DNA from: Planctomycetota bacterium
Lineage (GTDB): Bacteria > Planctomycetota > Planctomycetia > Planctomycetales > Planctomycetaceae
Direction: 5' to 3'
DNA: 64,000 nt
NCBI GenBank assembly: GCA_022600195.1
Contig: JAHZKX010000061.1
Coordinates: 1 to 64,000 of the forward strand
How positions within the stretch are numbered: position 1 is the stretch's first letter; every line of letters begins with the position of its first letter. Below, in pieces: positions 55,546-64,000 of this stretch. Both the position numbers and the translations under genes were made by a program. The notes beneath the pieces are model-generated. The model searched no databases, was not told the origin of the DNA, and saw only the letters and a program-made list of their open reading frames with translations.

Positions 55546-58500
55546 TTGACCTACCCGGTTATCACTTCAGGAGTGCCCGTGTCGGGCGAGATTAATTCCG
55601 TCTCTCGGTATGTTTCGCGCACCATCTGGCAAGCCATTGTTTTATTAACAATGCTTGGCGGCATGTTGACAGATGCGCCTGCACAAACCAGCTTCTTCGG
55701 TGCTCCCAAAGCCTCTTATGAGGAATTAGAATACGAACCATCCGAAGATGAACCAATAGAAGTTTCTGCCGAATACTCTCAACAATGGGAAGAAAATTTT
55801 GTCGAGGTCTCACTTCTGAAAGGCAACTGTCGGATAAAACAAGGTGATGCAGTTCTCAGCGCGCGACAGATGGTCATTTGGCATCGTAAAACCAGAAAGA
55901 CAGAGCGAATTTCCGTTTATCTTGAAGGAGAAGTCCGAGTCGACCTCCCGGGAGAATCAAAGAATGAAAACAGTTTACTGGCCAATCTGATTACTCAAAA
56001 AGGGATGCAATTCAAGGTCAGGCGGCCGTCTATCCGAACTGTATCTGCTGATGATCCCTTTCTAAAGCGAGCTACACAAAGACGTGGTATTCCCCACGAT
56101 CACCAACTAAAACGAGCACAATTTATTGTCGAAAAGCCTCCTTTGGAAGGTCCGGAATTGAACCTCGCGCCGTCCCCGGAGCCAATAAGTGACTTTCGCA
56201 GAATCCGACTTTTTCCACGCAGTGCCGTCCCTTACAACGTACAAAGTTTTCCCTCAACACATACAGTTCCTCCCGAACAAATCTGGGTTATCACTGGAGG
56301 CGTCAACCTGTTGATCGATGGTGTCGAAGGTTTGGAAGTGGTTGATATGTCCGCTGATCGCATCATTATCTGGACCGACGGACGTAACACACAAAACTTT
56401 AATTCTGAAATTCGTCAGTCAAAAGAAACTCCGTTCGAAATTTACCTCGAAGGTAATATCGAAATCCGACAAGGCTCGTACTACCTCAAAGCCAATCGTG
56501 CCTTTTATGATGCCCGCGAAGAACGAGGAGTTTTGCTGGACGCTGAACTCAAAACACATCTTCCTGCACTGGGAGAAAACATCCGCGTCCAGGCCAGCCA
56601 AATCCGTCAAATATCAAAAGGTGCCTATCTCGCACAAAATGCCTGGGCCACAGGTAGCCAATTTGGAAAACCCGGCTATCGCATTCAATCTTCTGATATC
56701 TTCATTGAAGATCGGTATTCCACTCCGTGGCTTGGGGCAGGCTCAAATGAACTGGACCCTCTCACTGGTCAGCCGGTTCCCCAAAAACGTGCCTGGATGA
56801 CGAGTTCCAATAATACGTTCCAGATTGGGAACGTTCCTCTTTTATATCTACCTTACGTCACCAGTCCGGCGGAAGACATTTATTTTCCGATCACTGGATT
56901 ACGATTTGGCAACGACCGCATCTTTGGATTCCAGGTGGAAACTGAATGGGATATGTTCAAGCTGTTAGGGCTCGAACGTCAACCGGGAACGAAGTGGGAA
57001 GGTCAACTGGACTACTACTCCTACCGTGGAGTCGGAATTGGGCAATCGGGAACTTATGAAGGTTCCAACATGCTCGGTTTCGATAATATATTCAGTGGCA
57101 ATGGGAAAATGTTTTATATTCACGATAGTGGGACTGACAACCTCGGTCTGGATCGTAGAGCATTGGTCCCTTCTACAAGAGATCGATATTTTCTTAATCT
57201 GCAACACAGACAGGAATCTCCATTCGGGATGACTCTGACAGGAGAGGGTGGTCTGCTCTCTGATCGAAACTTTCAGGAAGAATATTTTGAAACGGATTTC
57301 GATAATGGTAAAGATGTGGAAACTCTGCTGCACCTTAAGCAACAGCAGGAAAACTGGTCTTGGTCGGTTCTGGGCAGAACCCGCCTGAATGATTTTTCGA
57401 ATACGACAGACTGGCTTCCCAAAGCAGACCTGTTCCTGCTGGGTGAACCATTGTTCGGAAATCTATTGAGCTGGACTTCACATACTTCCGTCGGATATGG
57501 AAAACTGAAACCCGGAGCCCCTCCCTATAATCCGGCGCAAGATGTTTTTACACCCTTGCCTTTCATCGCCGATTCGCAGGGCATCGTCGCTATGACACGG
57601 CATCAACTGGAAGCACCGTTTAATCTTGGGCCGATAAAGTTGACCCCGTATGTTATGGGGGAAGCGGCTTACTGGGAACAAGGGCTGCAGCAACAGAAAA
57701 TTGACCGGTACTTTGGATCAGCGGGTGTGCGTAGCAGCATTCTCTTCGAGCGCATTTTCCCAGATGTTTACAATTCATTTTTTAACCTGAATGGTCTGGC
57801 ACATAAAATGGCGTTGGAAGCAGATTATTCTTTCAGCGATTCCAGTGAAAGTCTGACTAACATCGCACAATACAATGAATTTGATGACAATGCACAAGAG
57901 CGGTTCCGGCAAAGGCTGGTGATCAATACCTTTGGTGGTGTATTACCACCTCAGTTTGATCCCCGATTTTATGCCGTTCGAACAGGGGCAGGTCGCGGCG
58001 TGACTGACCCTTATTATGAATTAGTCGATGATCAACAAGTGCTAAGACTAGCCTGGCGCCATCGCCTGCAAACTAAAACAGGTCCTCCCGATCAAATGCG
58101 AATTAAAGACTGGATGACATTAGATCTGGAGGCATCATATTTCCCCGATGCACAGCGAGATAACTTTGGCGAAGACGTTGGGTTGATCGGTGGACATTAC
58201 CAATGGTTTCTTGGGGACCGCACAACGATGGCTGCGAATGCCTATTATGATTTATTCGATGGTGGGCAGGAACTTTGGGATATTTCTCTCACCAGCCAGC
58301 GTACCAATCGGTTGTCAGCCAATGTGGCATTGCAGCAGATAAAAGGGGGCGGCGGCCTCGACAGTCAAATTATCTCTGCCAGTCTGTTTTATACCATGAG
58401 TCAAAAGTGGAGTGCTGGCATCGGCACTGCCTATGACTTGGGAGAACACATTAATCGCGGACAAACCCTTTCGCTCACCAGAACGGGAGCCGACTTTCTC

Positions 58501-58632
58501 ATGAGCCTGGGAATGACCTATGATCAAAGTACTGGTAATGCCGGCATCGGTTTAACGATTATGCCACGCTTTGGAAACTTCGGCACGGGGCTTGGTAATT
58601 TTTCCTCTCTATTCGGTAATGCTACTCAATAA
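55546..58632 (+). CDS. LptD/OstA-like outer-membrane protein
   Basis: A 1028-residue exported protein resembling LptD, the outer-membrane LPS translocon. Signal-type hydrophobic stretch at about residues 29-46. An OstA-type beta-jellyroll appears twice: LLKGNCRIKQGDAVLSARQMVIW near residue 90, and FEIYLEGNIEIRQGSYYLKANRAFYD near 300. The C-terminal 550 residues are rich in alternating aromatic strands (DYYSYRGVGIGQSGTYEG; SASLFYTMSQKWSAGIGTAY), as in a beta-barrel. The start is a TTG at 55546; a downstream GTG is possible. It supports a diderm envelope with an LPS-type transport route, but no other Lpt gene is here. Confidence 0.8.
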   Translation: MTYPVITSGVPVSGEINSVSRYVSRTIWQAIVLLTMLGGMLTDAPAQTSFFGAPKASYEELEYEPSEDEPIEVSAEYSQQWEENFVEVSLLKGNCRIKQGDAVLSARQMVIWHRKTRKTERISVYLEGEVRVDLPGESKNENSLLANLITQKGMQFKVRRPSIRTVSADDPFLKRATQRRGIPHDHQLKRAQFIVEKPPLEGPELNLAPSPEPISDFRRIRLFPRSAVPYNVQSFPSTHTVPPEQIWVITGGVNLLIDGVEGLEVVDMSADRIIIWTDGRNTQNFNSEIRQSKETPFEIYLEGNIEIRQGSYYLKANRAFYDAREERGVLLDAELKTHLPALGENIRVQASQIRQISKGAYLAQNAWATGSQFGKPGYRIQSSDIFIEDRYSTPWLGAGSNELDPLTGQPVPQKRAWMTSSNNTFQIGNVPLLYLPYVTSPAEDIYFPITGLRFGNDRIFGFQVETEWDMFKLLGLERQPGTKWEGQLDYYSYRGVGIGQSGTYEGSNMLGFDNIFSGNGKMFYIHDSGTDNLGLDRRALVPSTRDRYFLNLQHRQESPFGMTLTGEGGLLSDRNFQEEYFETDFDNGKDVETLLHLKQQQENWSWSVLGRTRLNDFSNTTDWLPKADLFLLGEPLFGNLLSWTSHTSVGYGKLKPGAPPYNPAQDVFTPLPFIADSQGIVAMTRHQLEAPFNLGPIKLTPYVMGEAAYWEQGLQQQKIDRYFGSAGVRSSILFERIFPDVYNSFFNLNGLAHKMALEADYSFSDSSESLTNIAQYNEFDDNAQERFRQRLVINTFGGVLPPQFDPRFYAVRTGAGRGVTDPYYELVDDQQVLRLAWRHRLQTKTGPPDQMRIKDWMTLDLEASYFPDAQRDNFGEDVGLIGGHYQWFLGDRTTMAANAYYDLFDGGQELWDISLTSQRTNRLSANVALQQIKGGGGLDSQIISASLFYTMSQKWSAGIGTAYDLGEHINRGQTLSLTRTGADFLMSLGMTYDQSTGNAGIGLTIMPRFGNFGTGLGNFSSLFGNATQ

Positions 58633-58646
58633 CAGGACTATCGACG

Positions 58647-59081
58647 GTGATTAAATCACAGGATACTCAAGTAAAAAAACGCCAGGAAAATTCTACAGCG
58701 CGCATCGTTACAGAAAAACTACGACCCGAGTGGAGACAACGTCTGGTTGACGCCGAACGTGGGATCACGTTTGGGATTCGCCTCGATAGCACTTTCTTCA
58801 TTCACTTTTTTTCGGGAAGCGCTGTCATAGCCGCGGCGATGTTGCTGGGATTATCGGCAACACACTGGGCAATTATTCTTCTGGCTATGACAACGGTATT
58901 GAGCGCCCAGATGTTCAATCAGGTTTTGAAGTCCATCTGGAATCTTATCGGAAGTCATTTGCCGGCGGAATCACAGAACACGTTCAAGGCAGGTACTGCT
59001 GCAGTCTGCGTCAGTATCATGGGTTCTGTCATCACCATTGCAATCGTATTTTGTTCTGCCCTCTATCGTCTGCTCTTTTAA
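58647..59081 (+). CDS. DgkA-like membrane protein lacking the catalytic acidic residues
   Basis: A 144-residue protein with the layout of diacylglycerol kinase DgkA: an amphipathic start (DAERGITFGIRLDSTFF), three membrane helices (about 53-72, 74-90 and 114-138) and an AGTAAVC segment like the DMGSAAVL of E. coli DgkA. At the DgkA active site, where E. coli has VEILNSAIE, this protein reads AQMFNQVLK. The two Glu become Gln and Lys, the Asn is kept, and the Asp of KD is Ala. Kinase activity is therefore doubtful. The GTG start lies 14 bases after the LptD-like stop, so the two are co-transcribed. Confidence 0.65.
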   Translation: MIKSQDTQVKKRQENSTARIVTEKLRPEWRQRLVDAERGITFGIRLDSTFFIHFFSGSAVIAAAMLLGLSATHWAIILLAMTTVLSAQMFNQVLKSIWNLIGSHLPAESQNTFKAGTAAVCVSIMGSVITIAIVFCSALYRLLF

Positions 59082-59190
59082 TCATAAATTGTAAGAACCA
59101 GATATCTCCCCTCCATTGCGAACCCAGATTCTATTGCAGATAATTGTCGTTCATTCCATTTTTTTGCCTTGAAAGACGGTGGTTACTGCT

Positions 59191-60504
59191 ATGAATGTGC
59201 TTCGAATTATCAGGTCTGTTTTGATTCTATTCATTCTTTGTCTGCTGGCCCCTGGTTACATGCAGGCAGAAGACCTGATTACACCGAATCCACGGCTTCC
59301 CAAAACGACTCCCTGGGATTTGAAGGTTCTCAGTAAAGCACCTCAATTCGAATGGATCGATGAAAAATCGCCCATCAAATCTCTATTCTATCAGGGTCTG
59401 GACTATCGAGGAAAACCGACAAAAGTATTTGCTTATTATGGATTCCCGGATATACCCAAGACAGCCGATGCAACAAAACCACCTCGCTTTGCCAGTGTCG
59501 TGCTCATCCATGGCGGAGGGGGAACCGCCTTTCGCGAGTGGGTCGAGTTATGGGTAAAAAAGGGTTATGCAGCGATCGCCATGGATCTGGCTGGCTCCCG
59601 ACCCATTGAAGGGAAAAATCCGCATGATCGAAAAAACAGAGTACGACTCAAGGAAGGAGGGCCGAATCAATCGCATGTAGAAAAATTTGGAGCAATCAAA
59701 TCAGACAAATCAGAACACTGGTGTTATCACGCACCGGCGAATGCCATCCTGGCACACTCTCTAATAAGATCGTTTCCTGAAGTGGATCAAGATCGCACTG
59801 CCGTCACAGGCATCTCATGGGGTGGCTATCTGACCTGCATCGTCGCTGGGCTTGATAATCGCTTTGATGCCGCTGTTCCCGTTTATGGTTGCGGTTTTCT
59901 CAACAATCATTCCGTTTTTGAAAAAGCGATTAATCAATTACCCCCAGCAGATGCCAGACGCTGGATGCAACTCTATGATCCCGGTCAATATCTGCCTGCA
60001 GTGCAAGTACCCATTTTCTTTGTGAACGGCACGAATGACTTTGCATACTGGCTGAGCGCTTACCAGCGAAGCTACGAAGCGGTTCCTGAAACCACATATC
60101 GTAATATTCGTATTAAAGTCAATATGCGACACAGCCATCCGTCTGGTTGGGCTCCCAAGGAGATTTCAGACTTTATCAGTGAGAAACTCAATCATGCAGC
60201 GCCTTTACCTCTGGTTCAAAACCCTGTAATCAAAAACAAACAGGTAACTGCGAAATTAGCGATCCCGGTGCCAGACAAAACCGCAGCATTACAGCACACC
60301 CCGAAAAAAGTCAAATCTGCAGATCTAGTCTATACGACTGATGAAGGTCCAAACCCGGAAAGAAAATGGAAGACCATTCCGCTGCGGATAGAGGGAAGAA
60401 ATATTTCTGGCACTGCCCCACCCGAAAATACGACCATCTGGTTCATCAATGTCACAGATGAAACAGGCTCCATGGCGTCAAGCCCACTGATGATGAACCT
60501 CTGA
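59191..60504 (+). CDS. Secreted alpha/beta-hydrolase (acetylxylan esterase/dienelactone hydrolase-like)
   Basis: A 437-residue exported hydrolase. A signal peptide (about residues 5-27, ending in MQAED) is followed by an alpha/beta-hydrolase domain with SVVLIHGGGGTAF (oxyanion), the nucleophile elbow GISWGGYLT (Ser), an FVNGTNDFAY acid segment and a MRHSHPSGWA His. The C-terminal 90 residues form a beta domain of immunoglobulin type (VYTTDEGPNPERKW). It probably cleaves esters from polysaccharides. The ATG at 59191 is preferred over a GTG at 59179. It lies 97 bases after the DgkA-like gene. Confidence 0.83.
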   Translation: MNVLRIIRSVLILFILCLLAPGYMQAEDLITPNPRLPKTTPWDLKVLSKAPQFEWIDEKSPIKSLFYQGLDYRGKPTKVFAYYGFPDIPKTADATKPPRFASVVLIHGGGGTAFREWVELWVKKGYAAIAMDLAGSRPIEGKNPHDRKNRVRLKEGGPNQSHVEKFGAIKSDKSEHWCYHAPANAILAHSLIRSFPEVDQDRTAVTGISWGGYLTCIVAGLDNRFDAAVPVYGCGFLNNHSVFEKAINQLPPADARRWMQLYDPGQYLPAVQVPIFFVNGTNDFAYWLSAYQRSYEAVPETTYRNIRIKVNMRHSHPSGWAPKEISDFISEKLNHAAPLPLVQNPVIKNKQVTAKLAIPVPDKTAALQHTPKKVKSADLVYTTDEGPNPERKWKTIPLRIEGRNISGTAPPENTTIWFINVTDETGSMASSPLMMNL

Positions 60505-60525
60505 CGCAAAAGCCAATATCAAAAA

Positions 60526-62454
60526 TCAGGCGGCCGGTTTTTGGGGAACCTGGGGTGCAATTTTTTTCGTCACATCCCCTTTTTTCTGTTTCAGATCAAA
60601 CAAACCGAAAATTTCCGCAGCGGTGAGACTTCGTGATTCGCTTGTCGTATCTCCCTCACCCAGAATGGAACGAAACAATTCCCGTTTTTGTTCCAGTACC
60701 ATGTCGATCCGTTCTTCTATCGTGTTATTACAGATAAATTTCGTCACAATCACCTGAGTCTTCTGTCCGATACGATGCGCCCGATTGATCGCCTGGTCTT
60801 CAATTGCTGGATTCCACCAGCGATCAAACAGAAAGACATAACCGGCAAATTGTAAATTTAAACCAACAGCTCCGGTTCCATAACTCATTAATAATAAGTG
60901 CGAATTCGGATCGTTCTTGAATTGATCAAGAATCGGTTCACGCTTTTTAGTGGGAATCCCGCCGTGATAAACCAGGGTCCCAAATCGCCCCAGTCGCTCG
61001 GCTATAAAATCCAAAGGCTTTGTCCATTGGCTGAATAAAATTGCTTTGCCACCACTGGCGGCAATTTCTTCCATATCAGCTTCCAGTCGATCCAGCTTGG
61101 AACTCTCTCCCGTGACCGGATCGAAATTCGTAATCTGTTTCAAACGCAATACCAACTCGAAAACGTGTTGTACTGTAATCGAGTCTCCCATTGCATTCAG
61201 CTGAATCACACCATCTTTCTCAGCAGTTTCATAAGCATGTTGCTGAGCCGGATTCAAATCCAGATATGCCGGGCGATCAAGACGTGGTGGCAAATCTGAC
61301 ATCACCAGATCTTTCGTCCGCCTCAAAATAAATTCCTTGGAAAGAACCTGCAATTGACGCAAATCGGGAGTGGCCCGTGGTGGGATAATTTCCATCCATT
61401 CGAATAAAGAGGACATCTCTTCATGTCGATTTTCGATAGGGGTCCCTGTTAATGCCCAGCTTCGCTTACGCGGAATCAATCGCGCCATCTCAGCTGTGCG
61501 AGAGTTACGATTTTTAATCCGCTGCGCTTCATCAAGCACAACCAGATCAAACCTGGGGATATTTTCTTCTCCCATCGTTTCAAAATCACGCGCCATCGAT
61601 TCATAATTCGCAACGAGTATCGGTGTATTCGGCATCTCCCAAATCATTTTGCGACGATTCGAGTCTCCTTGCACAACAGTGACCGGCAATTCCTCGGCCC
61701 AGAACTTAAATTCGCGCTGCCAGTTGGGAATGAGCGGTTTAGGACAGAGCAACAAAATACGACGAACCTGACCACTCCGCAATAGCAGACGAACGCCGGT
61801 AATAGTCTGCATGGTTTTACCCAGTCCCATTTCATCGGCGAGTAAGGCAGACTTTTGTGAAAACAGCCAGGCAATCCCCTCGTATTGGTAAGGGAACGGT
61901 TCGAAAGGCAACAACAGTTCTTGCCCTGCCAGCCAGGATTGAAGAGGAGGCTGTAATAAATAAAACAGCCGGTCTTCCAGAGACAGAGCATTTGCAGGAG
62001 GCCTAAGTCGAGTCGTTTTATTGCTGTCTGTATTTTCTGAACCGGTTACTTTCGGACCTTTTATTTGAGTTTTTTCGTCTTCGTTATCATTTTCTTCTTT
62101 CGGTGGAATAAACTCCAAGCCATCGGGAAAAGTCATACCAAAGGTCTTAATACGAGGTCGGGTCGGCTTCCACTTAGGCAGCATGCCAGAACGCTCTAAC
62201 AATTCGACCGATGTTGTTTCCAGATTGAACTTTCGACTGAGTGCCCCATTCATACCTGAGGCAAAAACAGAAGTCGATAACATCAATGGTATCACATCGC
62301 TGTCGATTTGTTCTTTGAGAAGTTGTCGATCAGTTTGTGCAATGGGCGCTGCATTTGGAGCCATTGACTGAGGGAGAAAGTGTGGCCCACCCGAATGATT
62401 TGATACATTCCGAGTGTCTGTTTCACTATTCGAATTTGTTTCTGAATATTCCAC
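60526..62454 (-). CDS. SNF2-family DNA-dependent ATPase (RapA/Rad54-like helicase)
   Basis: A 642-residue SWI/SNF protein. The core begins at [30 protein letters not shown] (Walker A). It has DEAQRIKN as motif [10 protein letters not shown] (motif III), and the second RecA domain with [35 protein letters not shown] and the HRIGQ motif. No helicase-unwinding domain is expected; such ATPases translocate along DNA and move bound proteins. The N-terminal 130 residues are unique to this protein and low in complexity. The gene is 64 bases downstream of an unknown 190-residue gene, with which it probably forms an operon. Confidence 0.93.
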   Translation of the reverse strand: MEYSETNSNSETDTRNVSNHSGGPHFLPQSMAPNAAPIAQTDRQLLKEQIDSDVIPLMLSTSVFASGMNGALSRKFNLETTSVELLERSGMLPKWKPTRPRIKTFGMTFPDGLEFIPPKEENDNEDEKTQIKGPKVTGSENTDSNKTTRLRPPANALSLEDRLFYLLQPPLQSWLAGQELLLPFEPFPYQYEGIAWLFSQKSALLADEMGLGKTMQTITGVRLLLRSGQVRRILLLCPKPLIPNWQREFKFWAEELPVTVVQGDSNRRKMIWEMPNTPILVANYESMARDFETMGEENIPRFDLVVLDEAQRIKNRNSRTAEMARLIPRKRSWALTGTPIENRHEEMSSLFEWMEIIPPRATPDLRQLQVLSKEFILRRTKDLVMSDLPPRLDRPAYLDLNPAQQHAYETAEKDGVIQLNAMGDSITVQHVFELVLRLKQITNFDPVTGESSKLDRLEADMEEIAASGGKAILFSQWTKPLDFIAERLGRFGTLVYHGGIPTKKREPILDQFKNDPNSHLLLMSYGTGAVGLNLQFAGYVFLFDRWWNPAIEDQAINRAHRIGQKTQVIVTKFICNNTIEERIDMVLEQKRELFRSILGEGDTTSESRSLTAAEIFGLFDLKQKKGDVTKKIAPQVPQKPAA

Positions 62455-62518
62455 GTACCCGCCTGATCTTAAACGAAGTGCTCCTGATACTTTTCATAGT
62501 GCCCACATGAGAATGCTG

Positions 62519-63091
62519 TCAACGGGATGAACCCATTTTGACAGCTTCATTCAAGGCTTCTCGCACACGTTCAAAAGGTTCTCCCAGATCTGCATCACCC
62601 GGTATTTTTTTGCTGGTCGTTTCGATGGCTGTTCTACCCGCCTTGTGACCTGCATCGAACCGCAATCTGTTTTGCCCAACCTGTTCACAGATGAATGAAT
62701 CTTTTTCGTCCAGAATCTGTTCCAGATCCGACAATATTGCCACCGGAATCGTGATATGTTTCTGAAGTTCGATTGCCTGTTCCTGTTCAATCAGAATCAG
62801 ATTCGGCTTCACATTTATTTTTTCTACTAACGTCTGGCCAATCACTTCACCCAGGAGAAAGGGAACGAGCGTCGGTCCATACAAAACCTCTTGTGTTCGG
62901 TTCGGTTTTACAGGAGTTGTGCATTGAAATTCCAAAGGTCTTCCAAAATGATTGGTGACCAGTAATCCGCCGATCAATGCGCCATCCGGACATTCGATCG
63001 TGGTCAAGAATCCGAGTTTCAACTCGTTACTATTACCGTCCGCTACCATAAATTTGTCGTCTCCCGGTGTCAGTTCTGGAGCTGTCGTCAA
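62519..63091 (-). CDS. Protein of unknown function, partner of the SNF2 ATPase
   Basis: A 190-residue soluble protein. The first half is beta-rich (KLGFLTTIECPDGALIGGLLVTNHFGRPLEF), and the middle is helical and hydrophobic (VPFLLGEVIGQTLVEKINVKP). No known motif was recognised and there is no signal peptide or membrane segment. It is immediately upstream of the SNF2 ATPase in the same direction, so a joint role in DNA or RNA transactions is possible but unproven. It is divergent from the PaaK-like gene. Confidence 0.65.
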   Translation of the reverse strand: MTTAPELTPGDDKFMVADGNSNELKLGFLTTIECPDGALIGGLLVTNHFGRPLEFQCTTPVKPNRTQEVLYGPTLVPFLLGEVIGQTLVEKINVKPNLILIEQEQAIELQKHITIPVAILSDLEQILDEKDSFICEQVGQNRLRFDAGHKAGRTAIETTSKKIPGDADLGEPFERVREALNEAVKMGSSR

Positions 63092-63380
63092 TGATCAGGC
63101 GATCCTGATTCTCATCTGAACCGTATCTTTTTTGTAATCAGGACAACCTACTGTATCGATATCATCGTCCTCCTCATTTCATGACTTGAGTGGTAGTTGA
63201 ATTGGTCATGTTAGATAGTTTCAGTTCAATAACTCTTTATATAACAACTGGTTTCAACAATTGTCCCGTGCCGGTTTCCGGACAATATTTTCTACCGTTG
63301 ATTGCTCGGTAGGTTGGAAATTCATTCAAGTTGCGGCAGAATAAGAGATAGCTCGTACTAACCATTTTTGTTGCCTCTAA

Positions 63381-64000
63381 ATGAATCCCTCTCAAAATTT
63401 TATGAATGAATCACAAAACATGCCGGAAAACCAGAATCGGGAAGCAATCGAAGCACGCCAACTGCTTCGCCTGCAAGACCTTCTGAAGGAAGTTTCTACT
63501 GCCAATCCCTTCTGGCGTAATAAATGGGAGGGGCATGGAATCACTCCGGAATCGATTCAAAATCGATCAGATCTGCAAAAATTGCCGGTCACGACCAAAT
63601 CGGAATTAGTGGAAGATCATTTGTCTCATCCGCCTTATGGCTCGAATTTGACATATGCTGTAGAAAATTATACCCGCATGCATCAGACGTCGGGAACAAC
63701 CGGTTCGCCAATGCGCTGGCTGGATACGAAAGCAAGCTGGGACTGGTTTGGAGAATGCTGGGCTCAGATCTATCGTATGGTGGGACTCTATCCCGAAGAC
63801 CGATTATTTTTCCCTTTTTCATTTGGTCCTTTTGTCGGATTCTGGGCTGCCTTTGAAGGTGCCACACGACTTGGACATTTTTGTCTGGCCGGTGGAGGCA
63901 TGGGAAGCGAAGCCCGACTGCGAATGATTCTGGACAATCACATCACGGCCATCTGCTGCACTCCTACATATGCACTTCGTCTGGCTGAAGTGGCTGAAGC
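63381..64000 (+). CDS. Phenylacetate-CoA ligase-like AMP-forming enzyme (partial)
   Basis: The first 206 codons of an AMP-forming ligase of the PaaK type, running off the right edge. The ATG at 63381 is followed by a helical N-terminal part with LPVTTKSELVEDHLSHPPYG. The nucleotide-binding motif HQTSGTTGSPMRWLD (about residue 95-110) is the signature of PaaK-like ligases, which activate a carboxylic acid as an acyl adenylate before CoA transfer. The rest of the active site is outside the window, so the substrate cannot be inferred. Met codons at 63402 and 63420 are alternative starts. Confidence 0.85.
   Translation, partial: MNPSQNFMNESQNMPENQNREAIEARQLLRLQDLLKEVSTANPFWRNKWEGHGITPESIQNRSDLQKLPVTTKSELVEDHLSHPPYGSNLTYAVENYTRMHQTSGTTGSPMRWLDTKASWDWFGECWAQIYRMVGLYPEDRLFFPFSFGPFVGFWAAFEGATRLGHFCLAGGGMGSEARLRMILDNHITAICCTPTYALRLAEVAE

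Noticed and set aside
60526-62454. SNF2 ATPase as part of a defence island
   Set aside because: Neighbours are a hypothetical protein, a secreted hydrolase and a PaaK-like ligase; no nuclease or methyltransferase with a target-recognition domain is nearby.
1-64000. CRISPR arrays, insertion sequences, prophage, integrases
   Set aside because: No regularly spaced direct repeats, transposase, integrase or phage structural motifs were seen.

Overview
The window reads as chromosomal DNA from a planctomycete, most like the Gimesia/Planctomyces branch. The evidence is a set of families concentrated in that phylum: a DUF1501 protein next to a PSCyt1/DUF1549/DUF1553 protein, a secreted type I sulfatase, a DUF1080 protein, a split transketolase, HpnE of the hydroxysqualene route, an LptD/OstA-type outer-membrane protein, and many secreted proteins of unknown role. 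Genes sit on both strands in short operons. I see no phage, insertion sequence, CRISPR array or rRNA. There is one tRNA gene, tRNA-Pro(UGG). The species assignment is inference; no marker gene fixes it.

Layout. 1-5 kb: a possible decayed frame at the left edge, a secreted esterase with a small secreted partner, MazG, an ornithine cyclodeaminase-like enzyme and a double-GNAT acetyltransferase. 5-10.4 kb: the two halves of a transketolase, a small anti-sigma-like zinc protein, a sulfatase and a LON-domain protein. 10.4-17.1 kb: endonuclease III, dCTP deaminase, a 2-oxoacid:ferredoxin oxidoreductase (beta subunit plus fused gamma-alpha subunit), a methyltransferase and tRNA-Pro. 17.2-22.4 kb: an operon of GntR regulator, cytochrome/DUF1549/DUF1553 protein and DUF1501 protein, headed by a promoter carrying two near-identical 14-bp boxes. 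22.4-23.3 kb looks non-coding.

23.3-34.7 kb: a membrane NTF2-like protein, glutamate 5-kinase, PurF, a thioesterase, a fatty acid desaturase, several proteins of unknown role (one a thioredoxin fold without its cysteines), a HEAT-repeat protein, a TIM-barrel sugar isomerase and a DUF1080 protein. 34.8-38.8 kb: two tandem membrane-anchored VWA paralogues. 39.2-47 kb: DUF456, HrpA helicase, a two-TM potassium channel with an RCK domain, and HpnE. 47-53.7 kb: ComF, DUF502, HemC, a citrate synthase homologue with an altered active site, and an MMPL/RND transporter. 54-60.5 kb: an envelope-type cluster of GT39-like glycosyltransferase, LptD-like protein and a DgkA-like protein without its acidic catalytic residues, then a secreted hydrolase. 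60.5-64 kb: an SNF2 helicase with an unknown partner and the start of a PaaK-like ligase that runs off the right edge.

The most notable points are three proteins that keep a well-known fold but have lost catalytic residues (citrate synthase-like, DgkA-like, DsbD/thioredoxin-like), the tandem operator in front of the GntR operon, the VWA pair, and a potassium channel with GYE in its selectivity filter. I did not find a clearly new multi-gene defence or mobile system.
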